Below are positions 8,904 through 18,104 of a DNA stretch of 64,000 nucleotides, one piece after another. Position numbers and translations under genes: made by a program. Numbering within the stretch: the stretch's first letter is position 1; the number at the start of each line of letters is the position of its first letter. This DNA comes from an uncultured Siphonobacter sp. (GTDB lineage: Bacteria > Bacteroidota > Bacteroidia > Cytophagales > Spirosomataceae), in NCBI GenBank assembly GCA_913774715.1, contig CAJYHS010000204.1, positions 186,001 through 250,000 of the forward strand. The letters run 5' to 3'. The notes under the pieces are model-generated. The model worked only from the letters and a program-made list of their open reading frames with translations. It was not told the DNA's origin and made no database searches.

Positions 8904-9143
8904 GATATAAGGACATAAGGGGAAAAATCTTCTTTACAAAGATTAAAAAACCTCTTTAATTATCTGATCCATTCATAATAATTTTATTTCTATTTTGTTC
9001 CATAAACAGTGTTAAAATCACTTGTTATTGAATCCGTAATAAGTGTCTATGGAAATTTATTATTAAATATAATTTCAGGCAAGTGTTCCGGATTCCCTTA
9101 CAGAATGCTTTATTTTGATGCAAGTCCCACTAATCTATTGCGT

Positions 9144-10616
9144 ATGAAACATTCTTTTTCTTCTTTTTTCAGACTTGCTGTTATTCTAATCCTTCCATTA
9201 CTTATAGCCAGTTGTGATGATTTTAATTTCTTGACTTCCAAAAAACCTAGTTCGGGTCACATTAGTGGAGGTTCGGGCGGGGCGGAAGGCGTGCCTCATC
9301 CGCCTGTTGTTAAGCCTGCCTCCATGGTATATTTGTCGTCCAACAGGCTTAGAGTGGGTTTCAACATGTTGTACGGCGGAGCGATTACGCACCTCTCCGG
9401 AGACGGTCCCAACCTCATTAACAATTACGATTTAGGTCGCCAGTTGCAATATGCCTATTACTCGTTTCCAGTGGACGGGTATCTTCCCAACGGAAACGTA
9501 CCCCATCCTGCCTGGACCGCCATTGGCTGGGATCCTATTCAGGCTGGTGATGTATACGGAAATGGTTCGCAGGTAGTCGAGCAGCGGCAAAATGGGAATG
9601 AACTTTATTTCAAGGCGATTCCCAAGCAATGGGGTTATAACAATGTTCCCTGCGACTGTTACGTGGAAACGTATGCAAAGCTGACCGACAACGTACTGGA
9701 ATTACGCCATGTTCTGCAAAATAACCGCACCGATTCTTTCACCCCCCTGGCCCGGGGACAAGAGCTGGAGGTAGGCTATTATACCCCTCAATTCAATGGC
9801 TTTAAAACGTATTGGGGAGATAAACCTTTCAGTAATGATGCCATCACTGAATTTGATTTAATGAATTCGCCCGTTGGCGTTCCTGATTCCTATGGAGTAA
9901 AAATTGTAGAAGCCTATACGCCCGAATCCTGGACCTTTCTTCACGGGGATAACGGACAAGGGGTAGGCTTATTCGTGCCCACCTCTCATATGTTTGCTTC
10001 GCGGTTTGTAGGCAGAACCAAAAATGGTGGCGAGTTTGACTATAATACCTCTATTTCGGGAGGCAATACGACGGCGGTTCTTGATAAAAACATTCGTTAT
10101 GAAAGTAAGGCAGCCATCATTTTAGGCAATGTCAATGAGGTTCGTAAATACGCTTATGATCATAAGAGTGAGCTTATTCAGCCCGACTTTGATTTCTCTA
10201 CTGATCGGCAACACTGGACGTTCTATGAAACCGTTGACGACGGCGGCGTTCCTTTCAAAGGTGAATGGTCAATAAATCTCGATAAACATATTACTAATCT
10301 CTGGGGCCCACTAATAAGCTGGAGAGCAGCGGATGTTCCGAAGCTATACTTCAGAATTGCTTATAAAGGCAGCGGAACAAAAATGAATATTTTCTGGGAC
10401 GTAGCTCAGGCCAATGGATTGCAACACGATTCATATTCTCAAAACGTCAACCTGATTAATGATGGACAGTATCATACCTACGAAGTAGATCTGTCACAGA
10501 ACTCAGGATGGAAAGGACTTATCAAAAGAATTTCAATCACGCCAACCGTAGAATACAAAGTAGAAGCCGGCCAGTTTATGAAGATAAAATACATCTCAAA
10601 AACTAAGAAAGAATAA
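9144..10616 (+). CDS. Lipoprotein with galactose-mutarotase-like beta-sandwich (unknown function)
   Basis: The open frame begins at 9009, but the start was set at ATG 9144 because MKHSFSSFFRLAVILILPLL followed by IASC gives a proper lipoprotein signal with Cys24. The 490-residue product has a Ser/Gly-rich linker (SSGHISGGSGG) and then a beta-rich domain containing GGAITHLS and GRQLQYAYY, which resembles galactose mutarotase-like sandwiches found in polysaccharide-acting enzymes. The last 140 residues, beginning near DFDFSTDRQHWTFYE, look like a carbohydrate-binding jelly roll. I do not recognise a defined family or catalytic residues. Probably an outer-membrane or periplasmic sugar-related lipoprotein. 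Confidence 0.6.
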   Translation: MKHSFSSFFRLAVILILPLLIASCDDFNFLTSKKPSSGHISGGSGGAEGVPHPPVVKPASMVYLSSNRLRVGFNMLYGGAITHLSGDGPNLINNYDLGRQLQYAYYSFPVDGYLPNGNVPHPAWTAIGWDPIQAGDVYGNGSQVVEQRQNGNELYFKAIPKQWGYNNVPCDCYVETYAKLTDNVLELRHVLQNNRTDSFTPLARGQELEVGYYTPQFNGFKTYWGDKPFSNDAITEFDLMNSPVGVPDSYGVKIVEAYTPESWTFLHGDNGQGVGLFVPTSHMFASRFVGRTKNGGEFDYNTSISGGNTTAVLDKNIRYESKAAIILGNVNEVRKYAYDHKSELIQPDFDFSTDRQHWTFYETVDDGGVPFKGEWSINLDKHITNLWGPLISWRAADVPKLYFRIAYKGSGTKMNIFWDVAQANGLQHDSYSQNVNLINDGQYHTYEVDLSQNSGWKGLIKRISITPTVEYKVEAGQFMKIKYISKTKKE

Positions 10617-10617
10617 T

Positions 10618-10651
10618 AAAAAAGGAAGCCTGATCAAAGGCTTCCTTTTTT
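10618..10651. terminator. Bidirectional terminator between lipoprotein gene and gpsA
   Basis: Perfect 14-bp arms (AAAAAAGGAAGCCT and AGGCTTCCTTTTTT) with a 6-nt loop between convergent genes. The A and T tracts at both ends serve both strands. Confidence 0.9.
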
Positions 10652-10657
10652 ATTCCA

Positions 10658-11680
10658 TTAACGCAATAAATTTTTCAAAATCTCAATTTCAATAGCCGGT
10701 GAAGAACGTTCATATAATATAGAATAAACAGCATTGACGATAGGCATGTCTACTTCGTACTGTCGATTGATTTCATAAATGGATTTAACGGCATAATACC
10801 CTTCGGCAACCATGTTCATTTCCATCTGAGCTGAAGTAACGCTATATCCCCTTCCAATCATGCTGCCAAAGGTTCGGTTTCGGCTGAATTGCGAATAGGA
10901 TGTTACTAATAAATCGCCTAGATACGCCGATCCCATCAGATCCCGGTAATAAGGATAGATGACATCCAGAAATCGCTTGATTTCCTGCATCGCATTCGAA
11001 ACCAGTACGGCCTGAAAATTATCTCCGTAGCCAATACCGTGGCAAATACCGCAGGCCAGAGCGATAATGTTCTTCATGACCGCACAATATTCCACACCGT
11101 ATAAATCCGTAAGGGGCTGGGTGCTTACAAACCGGCAGGTCATTAAATCGGCAAAGGCCGTTGCCCGCTGAATATCGGGGGAGGCAATGGTTAAATACGA
11201 CTGTTTCTCTAAAGCGACCTCTTCAGCGTGGCAGGGACCGGCAATAACACAGAACTGATCCTGCGAAACGCCATAGTTTTTTTCAAGCCAGTCAGTTACC
11301 AGTAAATTTTCACCGGGAACCATGCCTTTGATGGCTGATACAATCGTTTTACCCGCAAAATCTTCCGGCTTTAATTCGGAGAGAGCTTCCGTGATAAAGG
11401 CTGCTGGGACCGCCAGAATAACAACCTGACTTCCCTTAATGGCTTCATGAAGACGCGTAAAAGGCTTTACACGTTTGGGGTGCAATACCACACCGCTTAA
11501 ATAGCGGGGATTGCTGTGAAATTTACGAATATGCTCGGCATCTTTCCGGTTTCTTAACCACCAACGGATCTTCACCTCGTTTTCTGAAAGGATGCGGATA
11601 ATGGCCGTCGCCCAGCTACCTCCACCAATAACCGTGATGGTGGTAGTATTTTTATGTGCTTCGTTCAATGCGACTATCAA
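10658..11680 (-). CDS. gpsA: Glycerol-3-phosphate dehydrogenase [NAD(P)+]
   Basis: Reduces dihydroxyacetone phosphate to sn-glycerol 3-phosphate for phospholipid synthesis. The 340-residue protein has the N-terminal dinucleotide fold (TTITVIGGGSWATAI), the VVILAVPAAFI strand, the SAIKGM segment and the substrate-binding region EYCAVMKNIIALACGI followed by GYGDN. The catalytic lysine is in VMKNI. Its length is typical. Gly-Gly-Gly-Ser-Trp-Ala replaces the more common GSWGTA. The upstream region carries two abutting palindromes at 11719-11753. Confidence 0.93.
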   Translation of the reverse strand: MIVALNEAHKNTTTITVIGGGSWATAIIRILSENEVKIRWWLRNRKDAEHIRKFHSNPRYLSGVVLHPKRVKPFTRLHEAIKGSQVVILAVPAAFITEALSELKPEDFAGKTIVSAIKGMVPGENLLVTDWLEKNYGVSQDQFCVIAGPCHAEEVALEKQSYLTIASPDIQRATAFADLMTCRFVSTQPLTDLYGVEYCAVMKNIIALACGICHGIGYGDNFQAVLVSNAMQEIKRFLDVIYPYYRDLMGSAYLGDLLVTSYSQFSRNRTFGSMIGRGYSVTSAQMEMNMVAEGYYAVKSIYEINRQYEVDMPIVNAVYSILYERSSPAIEIEILKNLLR

Positions 11681-11718
11681 AAAATGTTCAATGTCAGACG
11701 TTAAGGAATCGGAATAAA

Positions 11719-11753
11719 TCTATTTGAACAATCAAATAGACTGAAAATTTCAG
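11719..11753. promoter_or_regulatory. Two abutting dyads upstream of gpsA
   Basis: TCTATTTGA-ACAA-TCAAATAGA (11719-11740, perfect 9-bp arms) is followed without a gap by CTGAAA-A-TTTCAG (11741-11753, perfect 6-bp arms). They lie 39 bp before the gpsA start codon, and no T-run follows. Possible operator pair for gpsA. Confidence 0.4.
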
Positions 11754-11935
11754 ACTTTTCTTTTCCCCGGACTTACCATAACTAACGCTAACAACACGAC
11801 AGGTTTACTATTTCAGGTCGGTGAAAATACAGCATCTCCTTTAAAACACGCCCATTCGTAGACAAAAACGTAGAATACTTTCTAATTTCTAACTTATTTT
11901 CAATCTAACTATCGAACAAAACCCCGTTACATTCG

Positions 11936-11967
11936 TTTGGCAATCATCGAAAAAAACCCTTATTTTG
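11936..11967 (+). promoter_or_regulatory. Candidate promoter of the PpiD-like gene
   Basis: TTTG (11936-11939), a 20-nt spacer, then TTATTTTG (11960-11967), one mismatch from TAnnTTTG. Transcription would start about 15 nt before the ATG at 11989. Confidence 0.5.
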
Positions 11968-11988
11968 CGGTCCTAATAAAATGGTCGT

Positions 11989-14112
11989 ATGGCTTTAGTT
12001 AACAAAATCAGAGAACGTTCAGGAATTGCAATTACCATTATTGCCATCTCCCTCATCTTATTCATTGTGGGCGGTGACCTCCTCGGATCACGGGGACTTT
12101 TTGGAGGGAAGACTCAGAAAGTAGGTGAAATTGCCGGAAATAGCATTCTGGCCCAGGATTTCCAGAAAAAATTAGACCAGGCTCGTATGGAATACGAAGC
12201 TCAGTCTGGTCAATCCGCGAACGATCAGGTGATCGCACAGCTTCGCGAAAAGGTTTGGAATGATCTGTTAATTGATTATGCGTATCAAAAAGAATTTGAT
12301 GCCTTAGGACTTACGCTTTCCGAAACGGAAAAGCAAGATATGTTCTTTGGTAAATATATTGATCCAGCCGTACGTCAAAGCTTTACGGATCCGCAAACGG
12401 GAATCTTCGACATTAATCGGGTAAAGCAACAACGTCAGCAAATCATGCAAATGCCCGCTGGCTCGATTCAGCAATTAGGCTGGCAGGCTTTCGTTCGTGA
12501 CATTCAGCGTCAACACCTGATGACTCGTTACGTTAACCTGATCCGTATGTCGAGCTACGTAACTTCAGCGGAAGCGAAGAAAGATTACGAAGCCCAAACA
12601 GCTAAAGTGGATGCGAAGTATTTATACGTTCCTTTCTATTCCATGGCAGATTCAACCATCAAGGTGACGGATTCAGAATTGAAAGATTACCTGAACGCTC
12701 ACAAAGATGAGTATCAGGGTGCGAATACTCGTAGTATGGATTACGTTGCTTTCGGCGTCGTTCCTTCGAAATCAGACAGCTTAGCTCTGAAAAATACATT
12801 AACGCAATTAGCGAAAGATCTGGCGAAAGCTCCTAATGATTCATCCTTCGCTCGGATGAACTCTGATGTACCTCATCCGCTGTACTGGAGTCTGCGTGAC
12901 ATGGATGATCAGTTGAAAGAAGCCGTAAAGGATTTCTTCCCTGGTCAGATTGCCGGCCCTTTCCGTACCGACAACACCTATACCATTTACAAATATACGG
13001 GTATGAAGCGTGATTCGCTTTATACGGTTAAAGCCAGTCACATCCTGATTCGTCCTACGAATGAGTCTGACTCTGCTAAAGCTTCAGCCCGTGTTCGTGC
13101 GGATAATATCCTGAAAGAACTGAAAGGCGGAGCTGATTTTGCAGCCATGGCCGCTCAGTATGGTACGGACGGTACCGCTCAGCGTGGTGGTGACCTGGGT
13201 TACTTCCAGAACAATGGTTCGATGGTGAAACCTTTCGAAACGGCTGTATTCGCTTATAATGGCACGGGTCTGTTACCAAGTCTGGTTGAAACGGATTTCG
13301 GTTTCCATATCATTAAGGTTACTGAACCCAAGAATAACCTTCAGTACCGCGTAGTGGCGGTTTCGAAACAACTCGGACCCAGCCAGGCTACTCGTGACGA
13401 AGTATACCGCAAAGCTGATGAATTCGCTGCTGCAAATAAAACGCTGGAGCAAATGGAAGCCGCTACCAAGAAAGATAAGTCTATCGTTCTGCTGAAAGCC
13501 AACCGTATTCCTGAAGGTTCTACCAACCTGAACATGATGCAAAACGCTCAGCCTGTCATCCGTTGGGCCTTTGAAGATAAAACTGATGTAGGTGATGTTT
13601 CTCAGGTATTCGAAGTAAACGATGCCTATATCGTAGCTGCTTTGACGGGTAAAACTTCTGAAGACGAGGTGAAAGTAGACGACTTCCGCGATGAGTTAAC
13701 GGCGAAAGTACGTAACCAGAAAAAAGGTGAAGATATCCTGAAAAAACTGAGCGGATTAGCGGGTGCTGGTAGTTTGGAGCAGGTTGCTCAGAAATACGGT
13801 GCCGGTGCTTTAGTTGAAACGGCAAACGATCTGACACTAAACAGTGGATTGCTGAACTCAGCTGGTGCTGATCCTACCGCTTTAGGTAAAGCTTTCGGCA
13901 TGAAAGCCGGTCAGAAATCACAACCTTTCAAAGGCGAAAGCGGTGTTTTCATCATGGAAACGCTGAAGAAAACTGAAGCTCCTGCAATTGCTGATTACAG
14001 CCAGTATAAAAACTCAGCTTTACAAACTGAATTACAACGTTCAGGTTATTTCGTGAACGAAGCCGTTCGCGAAAAAGCGAAGGTGAAAGATTATCGGGCT
14101 AAATATTTTTAA
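11989..14112 (+). CDS. Membrane-anchored peptidyl-prolyl isomerase, PpiD/SurA-like
   Basis: A 707-residue periplasmic folding factor held by one N-terminal membrane segment (IAITIIAISLILFIVGGDLL, uncleaved, cytoplasmic side basic). A SurA_N-like helical region follows. A parvulin-type rotamase domain lies at about residues 345-445, recognisable from ASHILIRP, GGDLGYF and DFGFHIIKVT. The C-terminal part is a second helical chaperone region. The architecture equals E. coli PpiD, which helps newly exported proteins at the SecYEG exit. It is followed by a terminator and stands as a single transcription unit. Confidence 0.9.
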   Translation: MALVNKIRERSGIAITIIAISLILFIVGGDLLGSRGLFGGKTQKVGEIAGNSILAQDFQKKLDQARMEYEAQSGQSANDQVIAQLREKVWNDLLIDYAYQKEFDALGLTLSETEKQDMFFGKYIDPAVRQSFTDPQTGIFDINRVKQQRQQIMQMPAGSIQQLGWQAFVRDIQRQHLMTRYVNLIRMSSYVTSAEAKKDYEAQTAKVDAKYLYVPFYSMADSTIKVTDSELKDYLNAHKDEYQGANTRSMDYVAFGVVPSKSDSLALKNTLTQLAKDLAKAPNDSSFARMNSDVPHPLYWSLRDMDDQLKEAVKDFFPGQIAGPFRTDNTYTIYKYTGMKRDSLYTVKASHILIRPTNESDSAKASARVRADNILKELKGGADFAAMAAQYGTDGTAQRGGDLGYFQNNGSMVKPFETAVFAYNGTGLLPSLVETDFGFHIIKVTEPKNNLQYRVVAVSKQLGPSQATRDEVYRKADEFAAANKTLEQMEAATKKDKSIVLLKANRIPEGSTNLNMMQNAQPVIRWAFEDKTDVGDVSQVFEVNDAYIVAALTGKTSEDEVKVDDFRDELTAKVRNQKKGEDILKKLSGLAGAGSLEQVAQKYGAGALVETANDLTLNSGLLNSAGADPTALGKAFGMKAGQKSQPFKGESGVFIMETLKKTEAPAIADYSQYKNSALQTELQRSGYFVNEAVREKAKVKDYRAKYF

Positions 14113-14135
14113 TCTCCAAAAGAGATGAAAGCACT

Positions 14136-14167
14136 GAAAACCTGGCTTCGGTCAGGTTTTCGCTTTT
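14136..14167 (+). terminator. Terminator after PpiD-like gene
   Basis: A 9-bp stem GAAAACCTG / CAGGTTTTC with loop GCTTCGGT, followed by GCTTTTT. Confidence 0.8.
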
Positions 14168-14182
14168 TACAGCCTTGCTTAC

Positions 14183-14190
14183 TACTTTTG
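14183..14190 (+). promoter_or_regulatory. Candidate -7 element of prfB
   Basis: TACTTTTG is an exact TAnnTTTG match located 53 bp before the prfB ATG and after the preceding terminator. The upstream TTG element is not clear. Confidence 0.4.
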
Positions 14191-14242
14191 TATCTCTAAT
14201 CACTAATGACGAAAGGCTGTTTAGCCCAACGTCCAATCCGTT

Positions 14243-15335
14243 ATGACACAAGACAAGTTGAAAGACTTGAAGGCCAGCATAGAGGCCTTGAGGGGGTATC
14301 TTTGACTACGATGGGAAAAAGTACCAAATAGAAGAATTAGAACAAAAGACGCTCGACCCGGAATTCTGGAATGAACGTGAACGGGCGGAAAAAATTCTAC
14401 GGGAAATTCGGGGATTGAAGTTCTGGACGGATGGTTTCGATCAGCTCAATCAACATCTGGGTGATACCGAAACCATGATGGAATTTCAGGAGTTAGGCGA
14501 AGCTTCCGAAGCTGATGTAGATGCGGAAGCAGCGAAACTGGAAGCGAAACTGGCTGAAGTAGAATTCCGAAAAATGATGTCGGATGAGGGCGATAACATG
14601 GATGCCGTTCTGGAGATTAATGCCGGAGCGGGTGGAACCGAATCGCAGGATTGGGCCAATATGCTACTACGAATGTACACCATGTGGGCTCAGAAGAATA
14701 ACTTCAAGATCAACGTGGTTAACGTGGCCGATGGCGACGTAGCGGGCGTAAAGTCAGCTACCATTGAAATTCTTGGGGAATATGCTTACGGTAACCTGAA
14801 AGCTGAAATTGGCGTACATCGTTTGGTTCGGATCTCACCGTTTGACTCCAATGCCCGTCGCCATACTTCTTTCGCTTCGGTTTTTGCCTATCCACTGGTG
14901 GATGATACGATTGAGATTGAAATTAACCCCGCTGATATTGATTGGGATACGTTCCGAAGCGGTGGTGCTGGTGGACAAAATGTGAATAAGGTTGAAACGG
15001 CCGTTCGTTTGAAACACAAACCTTCGGGTATTATCATCGAATGTCAGCAGGAACGCAGCCAGCTTCAAAATAAAGAAGTGGCGATGCGATTACTGAAATC
15101 TCGTTTGTACCAAATGGAACTGGAAAAGCGTTTGGCTGCCAAAGCCGAGCTGGACGCAACCAAGCGGAAGATCGAATGGGGCAGTCAGATTCGCAGTTAC
15201 GTACTTGATGATCGCCGCGTGAAAGATCACCGCACGAATCATCAGACTTCTAACACGGACGCAGTGCTGGATGGGGAAATCAATGACTTCATCAAAGCTT
15301 ACTTGATGTCAGATGTTAGCGAAGAGCAAAGCTAA
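14243..15335 (+). CDS. prfB: Peptide chain release factor 2, with programmed +1 frameshift
   Basis: Terminates translation at UGA and UAA. The gene starts at ATG 14243. It reads 20 codons to CTT, meets an in-frame TGA at 14303-14305, and continues in the +1 frame with GAC TAC GAT to the stop at 15333-15335, giving 363 residues, the normal RF2 length. The in-frame part after the shift alone would lack the N-terminus. The SPF codon-recognition tripeptide is at residues 198-200 and the GGQ hydrolysis motif at 243-245. The first 20 residues ([20 protein letters not shown]) match RF2 N-termini. Flanked by terminators on both sides. Confidence 0.97.
14291..14306 (+). promoter_or_regulatory. prfB programmed frameshift site
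   Basis: AGGGGG TAT CTT TGA C: an internal Shine-Dalgarno-like AGGGGG three bases before the slippery CTT, then the UGA stop with C in the fourth position. This is the canonical RF2 autoregulation site: when RF2 is scarce the ribosome slips +1 and makes more RF2. It is notable because ordinary starts in this window show little Shine-Dalgarno use. Confidence 0.97.
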
Positions 15336-15353
15336 ACTCAGCCTATGTGATAT

Positions 15354-15388
15354 AAAAGGGACAAAGCCAGTTGGTTTTTGTCCCTTTT
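15354..15388. terminator. Terminator between prfB and the PepSY-TM gene
   Basis: AAAAGGGACAAA pairs with TTTGTCCCTTTT around a GC-containing loop. It serves prfB on the plus strand and can serve the convergent PepSY gene. Confidence 0.8.
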
Positions 15389-15410
15389 CATTTATGACTC
15401 GTTTGAATAC

Positions 15411-16694
15411 CTACTCTACTTCTGGCTCTACCGCCGCTGTTTCATCCGTAACCCTAACTAATTTTTTGCGTACCACCGGCCCCGGACGACGAGCCGGATT
15501 TGCTGTGGTTCTTTTTTGAACAGGCTTATTACTTTCTTCTTTTTTACCGCTTTTCTTTCTTCTGCCCCACCAGATCAGAAAGCCAGTAACGGGTAAGCTG
15601 GCTGAAATCAAACTGGCTAGAAAAGCCAGAATTTTTGTAGGTAAACCCATCACAGCACCCACGTGCAAATCATAATTCATCCGACGCAGCTTATCGCCCG
15701 CGGCAGCGTCTTCATATTTCCCACTAAAAGGTCCTTTTGATTGTATGGGCTTCAGCGTAAACTGATCGTAAGTATAGACGTCCGTTTTATAGAAAGTGCC
15801 CGGTTTAAGATATATCGTTACGTTAATTACATCTTTCGGCGTTTGGGGCAGGTTTATAAACATGGCCTTCCGGGCTTTTCCCTGACCTGTCAGGTGTAAC
15901 CATACTTTATCTACATTGGTGCTGGTAACTGGAAGATTTTGAGTCGTATCAGACACGGCCCTATTACGTTCAACTGATAAAATGTGACCGCCCGTGGTTA
16001 CCCAGTATAAGCCTTTACTAAACCATTGGAAACTGTACACCAAGCCAGTCAGTGAAATAATAAGCAGAAAAAACGTACTGTAAAAACCCCAGACGTTATG
16101 AAGATCATAATTCACGCGTTTGAAGGTTCCGTCCCATTTTACTTTGAAGCTCTTGTCCCGATTAGCCTTATTCCACTTTTTAGGCCACCAGAGAATCATT
16201 CCGCTAATTAATAGGATAACAAAAATCAGGACAGCTACACCAACAATAGGCCGGCCCATGTCATAAGGCATCCACAAAGCCCGGTGACCATTCAGTATAA
16301 AACGGAAAAAGTCAAAGTCTCCTTCTCCTTCCCCACGAGCAATGGATTTCACCTTCAATACCTCGCCTGTGTAAGGGTTTATGTATACCGAAGTGAACTT
16401 ACTACCCCGCTTTTTACGATCAAACTGGCCAACTACCGCAGCTTCGTTCGGCTTCGTATAAGTTAGCGAAGTAGCCTTTTTCCCTTCTAGTTTTTTCTCA
16501 GCAATAGCTATCAATTGCGAAGGAACCAGATATGAGTTAGGTTGTTCTTTTACAAAACGCCAGCTTTCGGTCATCGCACGGATTTCTTCCTGAAAGACGT
16601 AAATACAGCCCGTAATACTGACGATACATACAATGATCCCCGAGGCCAGGCCCAGCCAGAGGTGAATTTGTCCAATGGCTTTCTTAAAAGTCAT
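15411..16694 (-). CDS. PepSY-associated transmembrane protein
   Basis: A 427-residue inner-membrane protein with four membrane segments: one near residues 10-32 (LGLASGIIVCIVSITGCIYV), two central ones around 150-170 and 205-230, and one near 365-385. PepSY-type periplasmic regions lie between them. Histidines next to helices (GQIHLWLG, LNGHRALW, NYDLHNVWG, NYDLHVGAV) are typical of the PepSY_TM family. Family members often sit with TonB siderophore receptors and are thought to act in ferric-siderophore reduction or iron release; that role is inference here. The tail is basic and low-complexity (KKSGKKEESNKPVQKRTT). It follows the TonB/DUF4374 unit but is separated from it by a terminator. 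Confidence 0.85.
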   Translation of the reverse strand: MTFKKAIGQIHLWLGLASGIIVCIVSITGCIYVFQEEIRAMTESWRFVKEQPNSYLVPSQLIAIAEKKLEGKKATSLTYTKPNEAAVVGQFDRKKRGSKFTSVYINPYTGEVLKVKSIARGEGEGDFDFFRFILNGHRALWMPYDMGRPIVGVAVLIFVILLISGMILWWPKKWNKANRDKSFKVKWDGTFKRVNYDLHNVWGFYSTFFLLIISLTGLVYSFQWFSKGLYWVTTGGHILSVERNRAVSDTTQNLPVTSTNVDKVWLHLTGQGKARKAMFINLPQTPKDVINVTIYLKPGTFYKTDVYTYDQFTLKPIQSKGPFSGKYEDAAAGDKLRRMNYDLHVGAVMGLPTKILAFLASLISASLPVTGFLIWWGRRKKSGKKEESNKPVQKRTTANPARRPGPVVRKKLVRVTDETAAVEPEVE

Positions 16695-16784
16695 GGCTAT
16701 TTAAATCGATGGTTTCAGTCGTTGTGAGGAAAATCTATTACTCAGGAGCGGTGTCAGAAAAGCAATGTACAGGGATCATTAAAT

Positions 16785-16828
16785 AAAAAATCAGCTCATC
16801 ATTCCGTAGATTAATGAGCTGATTTTTT
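16785..16828 (-). terminator. Terminator after the TonB-receptor/DUF4374 operon
   Basis: Perfect 15-bp arms (AAAAAATCAGCTCAT and ATGAGCTGATTTTTT) 10 bp past the DUF4374 stop. Symmetric, so active on either strand. Confidence 0.9.
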
Positions 16829-16837
16829 GCCTAATAA

Positions 16838-18082
16838 CTAGTAAGAAAGAGCTTTGATCGAAGAGATTTTACCCCCTTCTACCTTCAGACCACGCGTACC
16901 TTTAGCGGTTGTAGCATCAATCTGATATACATAACTAGAACCGTCCGTGAAGGTAATACCTACATAACCTTTGCCATCTTTAGCGGAATAGTTACTGTTC
17001 GTAATACCCGTAATGGTGCTTTCTTCGGGCATATCGCTTACCCATTTGAAGGTTTGATTATGCACGTTGACGATACCAATACGTTTGCCAACAGCATAAG
17101 CACCTTTGGCAGAAACCGGATTCATTAAAACTACCAGGTTACCGTTACCTACATACAGGTGTGAAGTAACATGATAACCACCGGAAGCCTGTTCTACGTT
17201 AAAGAGGTATGACTTATCAAATTCGGAAGTACCTGCTTTAATACGCACATAAGCCGAAGGTTTTTTGGAAGTTGCCTGACCACTTGTCGTAGCGATACCA
17301 CCTGAGAAACCATAAATATCACCGCTTTCGTCAACGGCCAGACCGTCTTCGAAGTAACGTCCAATGTAGCTGATGCGGTTATCTTTAATTACTTTCTCTA
17401 CTTTCAAGTCTGGATAAGAAAGTACCGCTACCCAGGCACTATCAGGATAACTGGTTCCGAAAACGTCCGGCGAAACGCCTTTGATGCTCATGTATGGAGC
17501 AAAAACTTTATTACCTACCTGCGTAGCCCAGGTAAAGTGAGCTCGCTCGCCATTACCCGCCAGTTTTACAATATTGACCTGAGCCTCGCCTACCACTTTA
17601 GACTGCTCGGCATTGATCCGGTAGAAAGAAGCACTTTCATTACCACTACGGGGGATTTTGATGGTTAAGATGTCGTCGCCTACGGGAGCGAAGGCCTGTA
17701 CCGTTTCAGCCTGGAAATCAGAAACCTTTGATAAAGATCCCGTGGCATCCAGATTATAAGTTGTTACAGCACCAGGGTTATTTTGACCGTACAGCAAACT
17801 GAAGAATCGGTTTTTATGCGTCATATAATACCGATACGTTCCATCCTGCTCTTTGCCATTACCTAAAGTAGTAATGGTTCCAGAGGTCAGATTGTCGGAA
17901 GTAAGTAGATAATCGGCAATGCCCGTTGTACCTACAGGAAGGGCCGAAATTACATACTTCGTTTTTCCGGTAGTTCCACCATTACCATTGTCTGGCGTGT
18001 TAGGATCAGAAGCTTTATCGCAAGAGGCAAGAGTTAAGCCAAGACCTGTGGCAAGTAGCCAGGCCTGAGTGAAGTTTTTCAT
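16838..18082 (-). CDS. DUF4374 lipoprotein
   Basis: A 414-residue lipoprotein with signal MKNFTQAWLLATGLGLTLAS and Cys21. A low-complexity linker (DPNTPDNGNGGTTGKT) leads to a beta-propeller-like body with repeated YVISALP, YYMTHKNRFFSLLYG and FAPVGDDILTIKIP type strands. DUF4374 proteins in Bacteroidota are usually encoded directly after TonB-dependent receptors. Here the gap is 22 bp, so co-transcription is certain in practice. It probably works at the outer membrane with the receptor, binding or passing on its ligand. Exact function is unknown. Confidence 0.85.
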   Translation of the reverse strand: MKNFTQAWLLATGLGLTLASCDKASDPNTPDNGNGGTTGKTKYVISALPVGTTGIADYLLTSDNLTSGTITTLGNGKEQDGTYRYYMTHKNRFFSLLYGQNNPGAVTTYNLDATGSLSKVSDFQAETVQAFAPVGDDILTIKIPRSGNESASFYRINAEQSKVVGEAQVNIVKLAGNGERAHFTWATQVGNKVFAPYMSIKGVSPDVFGTSYPDSAWVAVLSYPDLKVEKVIKDNRISYIGRYFEDGLAVDESGDIYGFSGGIATTSGQATSKKPSAYVRIKAGTSEFDKSYLFNVEQASGGYHVTSHLYVGNGNLVVLMNPVSAKGAYAVGKRIGIVNVHNQTFKWVSDMPEESTITGITNSNYSAKDGKGYVGITFTDGSSYVYQIDATTAKGTRGLKVEGGKISSIKALSY

Positions 18083-18104
18083 GAAGAATGAGAATTAAGA
18101 TTGA

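Larger units (their letters stand above)
11681..11988. other. Divergent intergenic region between gpsA and the PpiD-like gene
   Basis: 308 bp. It holds a double palindrome near the gpsA end and a good Bacteroidota-type promoter near the PpiD-like end (both listed). No open frame or RNA gene was recognised. Confidence 0.6.

Noticed and set aside
9009-9143. 45-residue N-terminal extension of the lipoprotein
   Set aside because: The internal start at 9144 gives a proper lipoprotein signal; the extension would bury it.
14415-15335. prfB starting at 14415 as a complete 306-aa gene
   Set aside because: The family N-terminus is encoded upstream across the frameshift site; the short version would be truncated.
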